A DNA stretch of 54,311 nt from Bradyrhizobium sp. S69 (GTDB taxonomy: Bacteria; Pseudomonadota; Alphaproteobacteria; Rhizobiales; Xanthobacteraceae), in assembly GCF_009766005.1 (NCBI RefSeq), contig NZ_LMUK01000023.1:1-54311 (forward strand), in the 5' to 3' direction. A program made the translations under genes and the position numbers. Below the pieces are notes generated by a model. The model did no database searches. It was not told the origin of the DNA and worked only from the letters and a program-made list of their open reading frames with translations. Of this stretch, positions 17,680 to 27,853 are shown one piece after another. How positions within the stretch are numbered: the first letter of the stretch is position 1; each line of letters begins with the position of its first letter.

Positions 17680-19302
17680 TTTTCCCGGCGGCACGATATA
17701 GACTTTCCAGGTGGTCGACGGGCCGGAATGGCCGTGGAAGAATCGCTGCGTCATCATCACGAGATTCTCGGCGCCGGCGGCATTCGCCTCCATCCAAGCT
17801 TCGCAGGTCTTGATCCGGTAATCCGACCTATCGCAGATGCCGATGAAGCCGAGCCGCCTCGCCTCCTCGAGCGAGGTCAATCCCGACGACCAGGTCTCGC
17901 CCGGCGTGTACGGCAATGGATGATCCGGACTGTAGAACGTCATCGGCTCGCCGATCTCGGTGGTGCCGGCGACGATGGGCCAGCGCGAGCCGAAGCGCTC
18001 GTGCCAGGTCTGGGTCAGCTCGCGGGCAAGCTCGGAACGGGCGCTATAGCCTGACGCGCCGTTGGGATTATCGGCGATTTCAAGCGCCGCGATCCGGGGC
18101 GCCGCCGCCAGCGTTGCGAGCGTGATCACAAGCCAGGTCGCGGCCAGGTAAAACACTGCGATCTTCGGAATGCGCAGCGAAGGGATCGCCACCAGCGCCA
18201 GCGGCGTCAGAAAAAACAGCGATATCCCCCAGTCGGTCTTCAAATAGACGATGAAGGCGAGCGCGCCGAGCGCCGGCCCGATCGCGACCACGATCTGGAT
18301 GATCCAGACATTGAGGGCCTGCGAAATATTGACGGCCTGGTTCGGTCCCCGCGACCAGGTCCGCGTCACCAGTGACGACGGTTGACGCTTGAAACTTGTC
18401 CACCACCCCGGCGTCAGGACCAGCAGCAGCGCCGCCAGCGCGATCGGGGCTGCGAGCAGCGCCAGATTGTGAGCGACATAGCCGATGACAAGCTGAAGGC
18501 ATTGCGCCCGGTCGGTCAGCGAATAGATGTCGCCGGCATAGGACAGCGGTGCGAAGTCGACCTGTTTCAGCCACCATAGATGCGGCAGCATCGCCACCAC
18601 CAGCGTGCCGATCGCGACCCACGGCGCCGGCGAACGCAGGAACAGCCATCGGTCCGGATGCATCAGCGCGGCGATGCCGACCGCGCCGATCATGGTCAGC
18701 ACCCAGTATTTCGTCATCAGCGCCAGCGCGCCGGCAAGCCCGAGCCACAGCCCGGCGCGCACGGTGCGCTTTTCGAACGCCTGCAGATAGGCCAGCACCA
18801 CCAGCGGCAGCGTCACCAACTGCAGCAGGTCCGGATTGTATTTAAAGCCCTTGAAATTGAAGATCGGATAGAGCGCCAGCATCAGCACCACGAAAAACGC
18901 GCGGCGCCGATCGACCACGCGCAGCGCAATGAACCACGAGATCACGAGGCCGGTAGAGACGGTTGCCATCGCCAGCGCGTAAGTGGCCCAGTTGGCGACC
19001 GGAAAGACCTGAAACCAGAGGCCCGCAACCCATCCCGACAACGGCGGATGCTTGCCGTAACCAAGCTGGAATTTCTGCCCCCAGGCATAGGCCTCGGCGA
19101 CATCGAAATGAATGTCCTGCGCCGCCTTGAGCTGGATCAGGATCAACGTCCACAGCATCGCATGCAGGAGCGCGAAACCGACCACCAGCCACGGGCCCGC
19201 CTTGCGGCTCGACGCCGAGGCGGTGAGCAAGGCCGCCAATCGCCGGACACTGGGCCTGCGGCGCGCACGCGACGTCGCGGGTAAAATGGATGCAGTCGAC
19301 AT
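17677..19302 (-). CDS. GT39/ArnT-like membrane glycosyltransferase
   Basis: The 541-residue polytopic protein fits the PMT/ArnT-like (GT-C, PMT_2) family. An early loop carries the acidic substrate-site region (AAQDIHFDVAEAYAWGQKFQLGYGKHPPLSGW). About ten hydrophobic helices follow (for example RAFFVVLMLALYPIFNF and AGLWLGLAGALALMTKYWVL), and a soluble C-terminal part of about 140 residues faces the periplasm. Such enzymes transfer a sugar from a polyprenyl-phosphate donor to lipid A, glycan or protein. The acceptor cannot be read from sequence. It is a single gene, convergent with ptsH, and its stop codon lies inside a repeat element. Confidence 0.82.
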   Translation of the reverse strand: MSTASILPATSRARRRPSVRRLAALLTASASSRKAGPWLVVGFALLHAMLWTLILIQLKAAQDIHFDVAEAYAWGQKFQLGYGKHPPLSGWVAGLWFQVFPVANWATYALAMATVSTGLVISWFIALRVVDRRRAFFVVLMLALYPIFNFKGFKYNPDLLQLVTLPLVVLAYLQAFEKRTVRAGLWLGLAGALALMTKYWVLTMIGAVGIAALMHPDRWLFLRSPAPWVAIGTLVVAMLPHLWWLKQVDFAPLSYAGDIYSLTDRAQCLQLVIGYVAHNLALLAAPIALAALLLVLTPGWWTSFKRQPSSLVTRTWSRGPNQAVNISQALNVWIIQIVVAIGPALGALAFIVYLKTDWGISLFFLTPLALVAIPSLRIPKIAVFYLAATWLVITLATLAAAPRIAALEIADNPNGASGYSARSELARELTQTWHERFGSRWPIVAGTTEIGEPMTFYSPDHPLPYTPGETWSSGLTSLEEARRLGFIGICDRSDYRIKTCEAWMEANAAGAENLVMMTQRFFHGHSGPSTTWKVYIVPPGK

Positions 19303-19517
19303 GGCCTGTGCGTAGCGTGTTTTGGCGCCAAGTGGAATCAGCTTGCCGTGAAGATGGGCAACAACAACTCTAATTCAACCTCGCTGAATCAGGCCATCTC
19401 CGGGCAAACGCGAAAGCGTCTGTTCCGAGCGGGAATCCGCCGCCACCTGATCGGGATATGGCCCTAAAAAGCCGCATTCCGGTTGCCGCAGCGGGGTGCG
19501 AATGCTATCCCGCGCCC

Positions 19518-21329
19518 ATGACAACTGCCCCTATTTCCAACATCCGCAACTTCTCCATCGTCGCCCATATCGACCATGGCAAATCGACCTTGGCGGATCG
19601 CCTGATCCAGATGACCGGCGGCCTGACCGATCGCGAAATGGCGGGCAAGGAGCAGGTGCTCGATTCGATGGATATCGAGCGCGAGCGTGGCATCACCATC
19701 AAGGCGCAGACCGTCCGGCTCAAATATCACGCCAAGGACGGCAAGGATTACATCTTCAATCTGATGGACACGCCGGGCCATGTCGACTTCGCCTACGAAG
19801 TCTCGCGCTCGCTGGCGGCCTGTGAGGGCTCCCTGCTGGTGGTCGATGCCAGCCAGGGCGTCGAGGCGCAGACGCTCGCCAACGTCTATCACGCGCTCGA
19901 CGCCGGCCATGAGATCGTCCCGGTGCTCAACAAGGTCGATCTTCCAGCCGCCGAACCCGAGCAGGTCAGGCAGCAGATCGAGGACGTGATCGGCATCGAC
20001 GCCTCCGAAGCCGTGATGATCTCGGCCAAGACCGGCCTCGGCGTGCCCGACGTGCTGGAGGCCATCGTCACCCGCCTGCCGCCGCCGAAGGGCGACCGCA
20101 ACGCGACCCTGAAGGCGCTGCTGGTCGATAGCTGGTACGACGTCTATCTCGGCGTGGTGGTGCTCATTCGCGTGGTCGACGGCACGATCAAGAAGGGCGA
20201 CCGCATTCGCATGATGGGCACCGGCGCCGCCTACGATATCGAGCGGGTCGGCTTCTTTACGCCGAAGATGACGCAGGTTGACGAGCTCGGCGCCGGCGAG
20301 ATCGGCTTCATCAACGCCGCGATCAAGGAAGTGGCCGATACCCGCGTCGGCGACACCATCACCGACGACCGCAAGCCGGTCACCGAAATGCTGCCCGGCT
20401 TCAAGCCGGCGATCCCGGTGGTGTTCTGCGGCCTGTTCCCGGTCGATGCCGACGATTTCGAGACGCTGCGCGCGGCGATGGGCAAACTGCGGCTCAACGA
20501 CGCCAGCTTCTCGTTCGAGATGGAAACCTCCGCCGCACTCGGCTTCGGCTTCCGCTGCGGCTTCCTCGGACTGTTGCACCTGGAGATCATCCAGGAACGG
20601 CTGTCTCGCGAGTTCGATCTCAATTTGATCGCGACCGCGCCGTCGGTGATCTACAAAATGAGCCTCACCGACGGACAGGTGATCGAGATTCACAATCCGA
20701 TCGACATGCCCGACGTGGTGAAGATCGCCGAAATCCAGGAACCCTGGATCGAGGCCACCATTCTCACCCCCGACGAATATCTCGGCAGCGTCTTGAAGCT
20801 GTGCCAGGACCGCCGCGGCTCGCAGAAGGAACTGACCTATGTCGGCTCCCGCGCGATGGTGAAATACGATTTGCCGCTCAACGAGGTGGTGTTCGATTTC
20901 TACGACCGTCTGAAGTCGGTCTCCAAGGGCTATGCCTCGTTCGACTATCATTTGACCGACTACAAGCCGGCCGACCTCGTCAAGATGCAGATCCTGGTCA
21001 ACAACGAGCCGGTCGACGCGCTGTCGATGCTGGTACACCGCCAGCGCGCCGAAGGCCGCGGCCGCGCCATGGTCGAGAAGATGAAGGAGCTGATCCCGCC
21101 GCACATGTTCCAGATTCCGATCCAGGCGGCGATCGGCGGCAAGGTGATCGCGCGCGAGACCGTGCGCGCGCTGCGCAAGGACGTCACCGCCAAGTGTTAT
21201 GGCGGCGACATCACGCGCAAACGCAAGCTTCTGGAGAAGCAGAAGGAAGGCAAGAAGAAGATGCGGCAGTTCGGCAAGGTCGACATCCCGCAGGAAGCTT
21301 TTATTGCCGCGCTGAAGGTCGATAGCTGA
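19518..21329 (+). CDS. lepA: translation elongation factor 4 (LepA)
   Basis: This ribosome-associated GTPase can back-translocate the ribosome and helps translation under ionic stress. The start is the ATG at 19518, giving 603 residues beginning [23 protein letters not shown]; an earlier in-frame start at 19458 adds 20 atypical residues. GTPase motifs are G1 [10 protein letters not shown]3 DTPGHVDF, G4 NKVDLP and G5 SAKTG. The LepA-specific C-terminal domain has [19 protein letters not shown] near the end. The length matches E. coli LepA (599). It is a monocistronic gene with a small inverted repeat after it. Confidence 0.97.
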   Translation: MTTAPISNIRNFSIVAHIDHGKSTLADRLIQMTGGLTDREMAGKEQVLDSMDIERERGITIKAQTVRLKYHAKDGKDYIFNLMDTPGHVDFAYEVSRSLAACEGSLLVVDASQGVEAQTLANVYHALDAGHEIVPVLNKVDLPAAEPEQVRQQIEDVIGIDASEAVMISAKTGLGVPDVLEAIVTRLPPPKGDRNATLKALLVDSWYDVYLGVVVLIRVVDGTIKKGDRIRMMGTGAAYDIERVGFFTPKMTQVDELGAGEIGFINAAIKEVADTRVGDTITDDRKPVTEMLPGFKPAIPVVFCGLFPVDADDFETLRAAMGKLRLNDASFSFEMETSAALGFGFRCGFLGLLHLEIIQERLSREFDLNLIATAPSVIYKMSLTDGQVIEIHNPIDMPDVVKIAEIQEPWIEATILTPDEYLGSVLKLCQDRRGSQKELTYVGSRAMVKYDLPLNEVVFDFYDRLKSVSKGYASFDYHLTDYKPADLVKMQILVNNEPVDALSMLVHRQRAEGRGRAMVEKMKELIPPHMFQIPIQAAIGGKVIARETVRALRKDVTAKCYGGDITRKRKLLEKQKEGKKKMRQFGKVDIPQEAFIAALKVDS

Positions 21330-21345
21330 GCTCTTGGCTCCGTCC

Positions 21346-21375
21346 TTCCGGGATGCGCGCAGCGCAGACCCGGAA
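21346..21375. repeat. short inverted repeat after lepA
   Basis: TTCCGGG (21346-21352) and CCCGGAA (21369-21375) surround a GC-rich centre, 17 bases past the lepA stop. It resembles the dispersed REP-like palindromes of this genome and may also stabilise or end the lepA transcript. There is no U-tract. Confidence 0.5.
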
Positions 21376-21474
21376 TGCCTGCGGAAATGCCGGCCGGCCC
21401 CTCATCATGCGTAAATCTTAAGGAGTTTCTGGGACTTTCCCGCAGTCCTCTTTCTCGCGGAATTTCGGCATCCC

Positions 21475-23442
21475 ATGTTCAAGCTTCGATCGATCGGCGC
21501 CCGGCTCGTTCTGGCGATTTCCCTGACCGTCGCCGCGGCCTGCGCCATTCTCGGCACCTTTTCGATGATGCAGCAGCGCGCGCTGACCCGGCTGGCGCTC
21601 GAGCAGCAGCTCAAACTGCAATATGACAGCGTGATCGCCGCGCTCGACTACGAGGGGCGGGCCGCGCTCGCGGTCAGCGCCACCATCGCGAGCCTGCCCG
21701 CAACGGGCGATGCCCTCGCCAACGGCGACCGCGACAAGCTCGACGCGCTGCTGCACGGAACATCGGCGGCGCTGAAGGCGCAAGGAATCCCGCTGATCAG
21801 TTTCCACGCCCCGCCTGCCATCGCCTTCTTCCGCGCTCATGATCCGAAGACGTTCGGCGACGACATCTCGTCGCGCCGCGCCACGGTGGTGGAGTCGAAC
21901 AGGACCGGCAAACCGATCGTCGGCGTCGAGCCGGGACGGGATTCGCTGAGCATTTTCGCCATGACGCCGGTCATGCGCGACGGCAAGAGCCTGGCGGTGG
22001 TCGATATCGGCGTGCCCTTCGGCAAGGAATTCGTAGACCGCGCCAAGCAGCGCTTCGGCGTCGATCTTGCCGTGCACTGGCTCGAAGGAGGCACCTTCAA
22101 GACACTGGCATCGACCTTCGGCGAGCGTGTGATCGCGACGCAGGACGAGATGAAAAGTGCGTTCAATGGCGCAGCATTGCAGCGCGACGCCAGCCTGGAC
22201 GGTCATCCGGCCGCGCTTTATCTCAGCCAGATCAAGAACTATGCCGGCCAGCCGGTCGCGGTACTTGAAGTCATCAAGGACACCACCGCCTATGAGACGG
22301 CCGCGGCCAGCTCGCAACACGATCTGATGATCGGCACCGTCATCATTCTGGCCGCCGCGGTTCTGCTGGCCTTCCTGCTCGGCCGCGGCCTGTCGCGGCC
22401 GCTGACCGCGATCACCGCCGTGATGAATCGGCTCTCCAGCGGCGATACCGACGTGAAAATTCCCGGCGGCGACCGCAAGGACGAACTCGGCAGCATGGCG
22501 GCGGCGGTCGATGTATTCCGTCGCAACATGATCGAGGCCAATTCGCTGCGCGACGCGCAGGAGGCCGCCAAACGGCAGACCGAGGTCGAAAAGAAAGCCT
22601 TGCAGCGCCAGATGGCCGACCGCTTCGAGGCCGACGTGAAGAGCGTGGTCTCGGCGGTGGCGCAGGCGACCAAGGATATGCAGCGCGTCGCCAGCGAGAT
22701 CACCACCAGCGTCAACGGCACATCGCAACGCGCGGCCGCGGCCGCCGCCGCGTCAGACGAAGCGTCGGCCAGCGTCAACACCGTCGCCGCGGCCACCGAG
22801 GAACTGGCGTCGTCGGTTGCCGAGATCGGCCGCCAGGTCACCCATTCGAGCCAGGTCGCCGATGGCGCGGTGGTCAAGGCCGGGCAAACCACCGAGATGG
22901 TCGGCAGCCTCTCCGCCGCCGGCGAAAAGATCGGCGACGTGCTGCGTTTGATCGGCGCTATCGCCAGCCAGACCAACCTGCTGGCGCTCAACGCCACCAT
23001 CGAGGCCGCCCGCGCCGGTGACGCCGGCCGGGGCTTTGCCGTAGTCGCCGCCGAGGTGAAGGAACTCGCCAGCCAGACCGCGAAGGCCACCGAGGAGATC
23101 GCCGGCCAGGTCAGCGCGATCCAGTCCGCCACCGGCACCTGCGTGATCGCGATCGGCGACATCAGCACCACGATCCGGGAAATCAGCGGCATCGCAACCA
23201 CGATCGCGGCCGCCGTCGAGGAACAGGATTCGGCGACCCGTGAGATCGCGCGAAGCGTGCAGCAGGCCGCCGCCGGCACCGGCGAAGTCTCACTCAATGT
23301 CGCGGGCGCGAGCCAGGCCGCCGATCAGTCGCGCGCGCTGGCCGATAACGTGCTGGTCGCCTCCGGTGAACTCAGCCAGCACGCCGCGACGCTGTTCACC
23401 AGCGTCGATACGTTCCTGGCCGGGCTGCGCAACGCCGCATAG
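21475..23442 (+). CDS. methyl-accepting chemotaxis protein
   Basis: The 655-residue chemoreceptor has one N-terminal membrane helix (about 10-30), a periplasmic Cache-like sensor of about 250 residues, and a second membrane helix (about 285-303, [18 protein letters not shown]). HAMP (about 304-356) and a long cytoplasmic signalling coiled coil follow. The conserved hairpin tip is intact ([37 protein letters not shown], split here as two motifs around the EAARAG turn). No C-terminal CheR-binding pentapeptide is visible; the protein ends LAGLRNAA. The ligand is unknown. No che genes are nearby, so it is a dispersed receptor gene. Confidence 0.93.
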   Translation: MFKLRSIGARLVLAISLTVAAACAILGTFSMMQQRALTRLALEQQLKLQYDSVIAALDYEGRAALAVSATIASLPATGDALANGDRDKLDALLHGTSAALKAQGIPLISFHAPPAIAFFRAHDPKTFGDDISSRRATVVESNRTGKPIVGVEPGRDSLSIFAMTPVMRDGKSLAVVDIGVPFGKEFVDRAKQRFGVDLAVHWLEGGTFKTLASTFGERVIATQDEMKSAFNGAALQRDASLDGHPAALYLSQIKNYAGQPVAVLEVIKDTTAYETAAASSQHDLMIGTVIILAAAVLLAFLLGRGLSRPLTAITAVMNRLSSGDTDVKIPGGDRKDELGSMAAAVDVFRRNMIEANSLRDAQEAAKRQTEVEKKALQRQMADRFEADVKSVVSAVAQATKDMQRVASEITTSVNGTSQRAAAAAAASDEASASVNTVAAATEELASSVAEIGRQVTHSSQVADGAVVKAGQTTEMVGSLSAAGEKIGDVLRLIGAIASQTNLLALNATIEAARAGDAGRGFAVVAAEVKELASQTAKATEEIAGQVSAIQSATGTCVIAIGDISTTIREISGIATTIAAAVEEQDSATREIARSVQQAAAGTGEVSLNVAGASQAADQSRALADNVLVASGELSQHAATLFTSVDTFLAGLRNAA

Positions 23443-23542
23443 GCCCGCCCCGCGCCGTCCCGCCCATCTTGATCGGTGGCGGCGGATGGCCCACCATGGG
23501 TCTTCACTCAACAAGCACCCTGCCAAAGGGGCGAGGAAACCC

Positions 23543-24715
23543 ATGAACAAGCTTCCCGGCTTCGGACTTATCGAGCGCGCGCGAGCGCTGGCGCCGCTGA
23601 TTGCGCAAGAGGCCGACGAAATCGAACGGACCCGACGGCTGACGCCGCCGGTGGTCTCGGCCTTGATCGAGAACGGGCTGTACCGTTCGCTGCTGCCGCA
23701 GAGCCTCGGCGGCGCCGAGGCCCCGCTCGAGGTCTTCATGCGGATGCAGGAAGAAGTGGCGAAGGCCGACGCCTCCACGGCATGGTGCCTTGGCCAATGC
23801 AGCGTCTGCGCCATGACCGCGGCCTATCTCGACCCTGCGACGGCGCGCGAGATTTTCGGCGCGCCCGACAGCATTCTGGCCTGGGGTGCGGTTGCAGGCG
23901 AGGTGCAGGCGGTGCCCGGCGGCTACCGCGCCTATGGCCGCTGGAACTTCGCCAGCGGATCGCGTCAGGCCAACTGGCTCGGCGCCCATGTCCAGGTCGT
24001 CGAGGCCGATGGCAAGAAGCGGCTCAAGGCCGACGGCACGCCCGACATCATCACGATCCTGTTCCCGATCGCGAGCGCCACGATGTACGACGTCTGGGAC
24101 GTGATCGGTCTTCGAGGCACCGGCACCGACTCCTATTCGGTCGACAATTTGTTCGTGCCGGAGCGCTTCGCGGCGCGGCGGGACGATCCGGCGGCGGTGC
24201 TTGAAAAAGGCCCGCTCTACCAGCTCACGACCCACATCACCTTTGGCATGGGCTTCGCCGCGGTCGCGCTCGGCGTCGCGCGCGCGACGCTCGATGCCGC
24301 GACCGATCTGGCGCGTGGCAAGACGCCCCAGGGCATCAAGGCGATGCGCGAGAACAATGCGGTGCAGGGCTTGATCGGCCGCTCCGAAGGCAATTGGCGC
24401 GCGGCGCGCGCCTATCTCTACGCGACGGCGGCCGAGGTGTGGGGTGACCTGACACGGACCGGGAAATATACCGAAGCGCATCGCGCCGCACTTCGGCTCG
24501 CCGCGACCTGGACCATTCATCAATCGGCCTCGGTGGTCGACACCGCCTATCACATGGCGGGCGCGACCGCCGTGTTCAGCGCGAACCCGTTCGAGCGCCG
24601 CTTCCGCGACATGCATGCGATCGCCCAGCAGATCCAGGCCCGCGATACCCACTATGAGGATGTCGGCCGCGCCATCCTGGCGACCGATCCCGGCGCCGGT
24701 ACAGATGTCACGTGA
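23543..24715 (+). CDS. acyl-CoA dehydrogenase-fold flavoprotein (HsaA/DszC-like)
   Basis: The 390-residue protein belongs to the acyl-CoA dehydrogenase superfamily. Its pattern (IENGLYRSLLPQSLGG, STAWCLGQCSVCA, GYRAYGRWNFASGSRQANWLG, GLRGTGTDSYSVDNLFVPE) is like the flavin-dependent hydroxylases such as HsaA and DszC, rather than classical dehydrogenases with a catalytic glutamate. That would make it the oxygenase part of a two-component monooxygenase needing a separate flavin reductase, but this is inference. The start at ATG 23543 is supported by GAGGAAACCC. The DUF1801 gene follows within a few bases. No reductase gene is adjacent, and the substrate is unknown. Confidence 0.85.
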   Translation: MNKLPGFGLIERARALAPLIAQEADEIERTRRLTPPVVSALIENGLYRSLLPQSLGGAEAPLEVFMRMQEEVAKADASTAWCLGQCSVCAMTAAYLDPATAREIFGAPDSILAWGAVAGEVQAVPGGYRAYGRWNFASGSRQANWLGAHVQVVEADGKKRLKADGTPDIITILFPIASATMYDVWDVIGLRGTGTDSYSVDNLFVPERFAARRDDPAAVLEKGPLYQLTTHITFGMGFAAVALGVARATLDAATDLARGKTPQGIKAMRENNAVQGLIGRSEGNWRAARAYLYATAAEVWGDLTRTGKYTEAHRAALRLAATWTIHQSASVVDTAYHMAGATAVFSANPFERRFRDMHAIAQQIQARDTHYEDVGRAILATDPGAGTDVT

Positions 24716-24722
24716 GCCCGCG

Positions 24723-25184
24723 ATGAGCCCGAACAAGACGAATTCCCCAAACAAGACGCGCTCGGGCTTTTCAGACCCGGCCGTCGAGGCCGCTTTCGAC
24801 TCCTATCCAAAGCCGCTCAAGGCAAGATTGCTGGCGCTACGCCGGCTGATCTTCGACACCGCAAGGACCGTCGAGGGCGTCGGCCCGCTCCAGGAGACCC
24901 TCAAATGGGGGCAGCCGAGCTATCTCACGCCGACGACCAAGAGCGGCAGCACGATCCGGATCGACCGGATGAAATCGGCCAACCAATACGCGATTTACTT
25001 CCATTGCCAGACCAATCTGGTCGAGACCTTCCGCGAACTGTATCCGGCCGAACTGAGCTATGGCGGCAATCGAAGCATCATCCTGAACGCGGACGACGAG
25101 GTGCCCGAACCGGCGCTGCGCCACTGCGTGGCGTTAGCGCTGACCTATCATTTGAACAAGCGGAAGGGCGGCGGGACGCGATAG
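24723..25184 (+). CDS. DUF1801 domain protein
   Basis: The 153-residue protein is a member of the DUF1801 (YdhG-like) family, judged from FDSYPKPLKARLLALRRLIFDTA, the LKWGQPSYL motif and a YFHCQTN strand. These small cytoplasmic proteins have a SufE/YdhG-like alpha-beta fold and no assigned reaction. Two starts are possible: ATG 24723, used here, or ATG 24705, which overlaps the preceding gene. Either way it is translationally close to the acyl-CoA dehydrogenase-fold gene and probably shares its mRNA. A palindromic repeat follows 7 bases after the stop. Confidence 0.8.
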   Translation: MSPNKTNSPNKTRSGFSDPAVEAAFDSYPKPLKARLLALRRLIFDTARTVEGVGPLQETLKWGQPSYLTPTTKSGSTIRIDRMKSANQYAIYFHCQTNLVETFRELYPAELSYGGNRSIILNADDEVPEPALRHCVALALTYHLNKRKGGGTR

Positions 25185-25191
25185 TTTCCAC

Positions 25192-25272
25192 CGTCATTGC
25201 GAGCGAAGCGAAGCAATCCAGGACAACAAGCAAGAACTGGATTGCTTCGTCGCTTCGCTCCTCGCAATGACG
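25192..25272. repeat. dispersed palindromic repeat, family A copy 2
   Basis: This is the second copy of the element at 3165-3246. It begins CGTCATTGCGAG and ends CTCGCAATGACG, and shares the GAAGCAATCCAG and CTGGATTGCTTC arms, with an unrelated 16-base centre. It lies between two convergent genes. The inserted GTC/GAC trinucleotide in the GCTTCGTCGCTTCGCTCC arm is on the opposite side from copy 1, as if the element were present in the reverse orientation. Confidence 0.92.
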
Positions 25273-25284
25273 GAGTTATGTACG

Positions 25285-27501
25285 TCAAGCGACGCGCGCG
25301 GCCTTCGCGACGGCGGTCAAAGCCCCGCCATCGATTCCGCGCTGGGCCGTCAGCATCGCGACGATCTCGGCATTGGGCCGGGCGTGGCTGAACAGAAAGC
25401 CTTGCCCCTCATGGCAGCCCTCGGATCGCAGGCAGGCCAATTCGGCTTCGGTCTCGACGCCTTCAGCGGTGATGGTGACGCCGAGGCCAACGCCGAGGCT
25501 GATGATCGCCCGCACGATCGCCTGGGCGTCGTTATTGGTCCCAAGACCGCGCACAAACGATTGGTCGATCTTGATCTTGTCGAACGGGAAGCTGCGCAGA
25601 TAGCTCAGGCTCGAATAGCCGGTGCCGAAATCATCCATCGAGATGCGCACCCCGAGCGCACGCAACGCATGCAGCGTCGCCAACACCTGGCTGCTCTTTT
25701 CCAGCAGCAGCGTCTCGGTGATCTCGAGTTCCAGCCGCTTGGCCGGCAGGCCGGATTGCTTCAACGCTTCCATCACCACCGACAACAGATTGCCGGCGCG
25801 GAATTGCAGCGGCGACAGATTTACCGCGACCCGGACGTCGTCCGGCCAAAGTACGGCGTCCATGCAGGCACGGCGCAGCATCAGGCCGCCGAGCGCATTG
25901 ATCAGGCCGGTCTCTTCGGCCACCGGAATGAATTCAGCCGGCGAAACCATGCCGCGTTCGGGATGCGGCCAGCGCACCAGCGCCTCGAAGCCGGTAATGC
26001 GTCCGCTCGAAAGATCGATCAGCGGCTGATAATACGGCCGCAGCACCTCGCTTTGGATCGCGTCGCGCAGATCGATCTCGATCTTGCGACGGCCTTGGGC
26101 GCGCGCGTCCATGCCGGACTCGAAGAAGCTGAAGGTGCCGCGAGAATCGTTCTTGGCGCGGGAAAGCGCCATATCGGCGTGTTTGAGCAGTTTCTCGGAC
26201 TCCTCGCCGTCGCCGGGCGCCATCGCAATGCCGATGCTGGCGCCGATCACGACGGAATGGCCATCCAGCAAATAAGGTTCGCCGATCGCCTCCAACAGCC
26301 GCCGCGCCAGCAGGACGGCATCTTCCGGCCGGGCCAGCCCGCTCTGGATGATCGCGAATTCGTCGGAATTGAGCCGGGCGAGCGTGTCCTGCTCGCGCAG
26401 GGTCGATCGCAGGCGCTTGGCGACGCTGCGCAACAGCTTGTCGCCGACACCATGGCCAAGCGTGTCGTTGACCGCCTTGAAATTGTCGAGCCCAAGCATC
26501 AGCACGGCCATCTTGTCCGAACTGCGCCTGGTATGCTGCAGCATCTCATCGATCTCCTGGCGCAGCAGGCCGCGGTTCGGCAGCCCGGTCAGGCCGTCGT
26601 GCTGCGCCATGAAGGCGAGCCGCGCCTCGGCGCGCTTGCGCTCGGTGATGTCCATCAGCGACAGCAGCACGGCGGGTCGGTCGCCATACACCAGTTGCCG
26701 CGAATAGATCGCCAGATCGATCAGGGCGCCGTCGGCCCTGACATGTTTCCAGGTGCGGGCGGTCAATTCGTCGCTCGAATGGTCGCCGGCCCAGGGCGGT
26801 TGGGAGTCGAAGGCCTGCACGTTGCCGATGGTGAGCTTTTCGAATTCCGCGCGGCTATAGCCGTAATGCGCGATCGCCGCGTCATTGACGCCCAGGATGC
26901 GCTCGTCGTCCAGCGCGCAGACGATCATCGGAACCGGATTGGAATCGAACAGCAGCCTGAACGAAGCCTCGCGCTGCTTCAGTTCGGTGATATCGACGCG
27001 CAGGCCGATGACGCCGCCATCCTCGGTCAGCCGTTCCTCGATCAGAATGCAGCGGCCGTCGGCGAGCACCTGCTCATGGCGTTCCCCGGGCTGATAGAGC
27101 CTGGTGAGCCGCTCGGCGATCCACGCTTCCTCGCGGCCGATCGCCTCGGGATAATCGCCGCGCTCGACGCCGATGCGGATAGTATCTTGCAGGCGCGCGC
27201 CCGGCTCGAACAGGTCGGAGCTGCGGCTGTAAATCTCGGAATATTTCTTGTTCCAGAGAATATAGCGGCCGTCGGCATCGAGAAACACGATGCCCTGCGG
27301 CAGGATGTCGATGGCCTGGCGCAGCCTCTCGTGGGATGTCCGCGCCTGCGCAATGGCGGCCGCGGCCTCGGCGCGCATGCGCACGGTCGCGCCGATCTCG
27401 GAAACCGGGAGCTTGCCGCGCTTGACCGGCGCGCGGACTGCAATCGCCGCGCGCTTGAGCTTCCTGGTTTTCTTCGTCTTCTTCGGCCGGCCTATCGGCA
27501 T
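25285..27501 (-). CDS. PAS-GGDEF-EAL protein, likely c-di-GMP phosphodiesterase
   Basis: Domains in order are a basic N-terminus, a PAS-like segment (ILPQGIVFLDADGRYILWNKK), a second PAS (LLFDSNPVPMIVCALDDERIL), GGDEF and EAL. Counting from the first TTG at 27543 (752 residues), the GGDEF signature reads NSDEF at 392-396, and the metal-binding aspartate of the DxD motif is glycine (G351 in LGLDNFK). Cyclase activity is therefore unlikely. The inhibitory-site RxxD (R383-D386) is kept. The EAL domain looks intact: E520 in GFEALVRW, NLSPLQF, EITET, DDFGTGYSS, KIDQSFV and EGVET. I prefer ATG 27501 (738 residues). No membrane segment is present, so it should be a cytoplasmic sensor. Confidence 0.93.
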   Translation of the reverse strand: MPIGRPKKTKKTRKLKRAAIAVRAPVKRGKLPVSEIGATVRMRAEAAAAIAQARTSHERLRQAIDILPQGIVFLDADGRYILWNKKYSEIYSRSSDLFEPGARLQDTIRIGVERGDYPEAIGREEAWIAERLTRLYQPGERHEQVLADGRCILIEERLTEDGGVIGLRVDITELKQREASFRLLFDSNPVPMIVCALDDERILGVNDAAIAHYGYSRAEFEKLTIGNVQAFDSQPPWAGDHSSDELTARTWKHVRADGALIDLAIYSRQLVYGDRPAVLLSLMDITERKRAEARLAFMAQHDGLTGLPNRGLLRQEIDEMLQHTRRSSDKMAVLMLGLDNFKAVNDTLGHGVGDKLLRSVAKRLRSTLREQDTLARLNSDEFAIIQSGLARPEDAVLLARRLLEAIGEPYLLDGHSVVIGASIGIAMAPGDGEESEKLLKHADMALSRAKNDSRGTFSFFESGMDARAQGRRKIEIDLRDAIQSEVLRPYYQPLIDLSSGRITGFEALVRWPHPERGMVSPAEFIPVAEETGLINALGGLMLRRACMDAVLWPDDVRVAVNLSPLQFRAGNLLSVVMEALKQSGLPAKRLELEITETLLLEKSSQVLATLHALRALGVRISMDDFGTGYSSLSYLRSFPFDKIKIDQSFVRGLGTNNDAQAIVRAIISLGVGLGVTITAEGVETEAELACLRSEGCHEGQGFLFSHARPNAEIVAMLTAQRGIDGGALTAVAKAARVA

Positions 27502-27543
27502 TGTCGCGCCCCGCTCGCATTCTGCGTGGTAGTTCTCCGACAA

Positions 27544-27853
27544 GTAGCTGAAAAATTGGTATCTTCTGCCTCCCGATGATCGCGGCGCCGACTTTTCGGA
27601 TGGCGGCCGGATGCCTTCTTGTGCCTGTTAAACAGGCGAATTCGCGCGACACGTGTGGGATCGCGCCGGCGCACCGGCTCGGGCTGCAACCGCGCAGGGC
27701 AAAATCCACCGCGTTGCATGATCGATGTTTGATGCCGGCTGCGATTGCCCAATGAATGCGCGGCGACATCGACGTCGCGCCCGAAGATTCGACAATCATC
27801 GACAGGGTTATCGGACGGTTAAGGTGCCGCGCCCAAGGATGCTGACAAGCGTG
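27544..27853. other. intergenic region, no gene seen
   Basis: This stretch separates two minus-strand genes. Frames here have poor codon use and no ribosome sites. It probably carries the promoter of the PAS-GGDEF-EAL gene and the end of the L,D-transpeptidase transcript. I saw no strong terminator. Confidence 0.4.

Noticed and set aside
25267..27579. A plus-strand open frame of 770 residues
   Set aside because: It is antisense to the PAS-GGDEF-EAL gene, with shadow-type composition.
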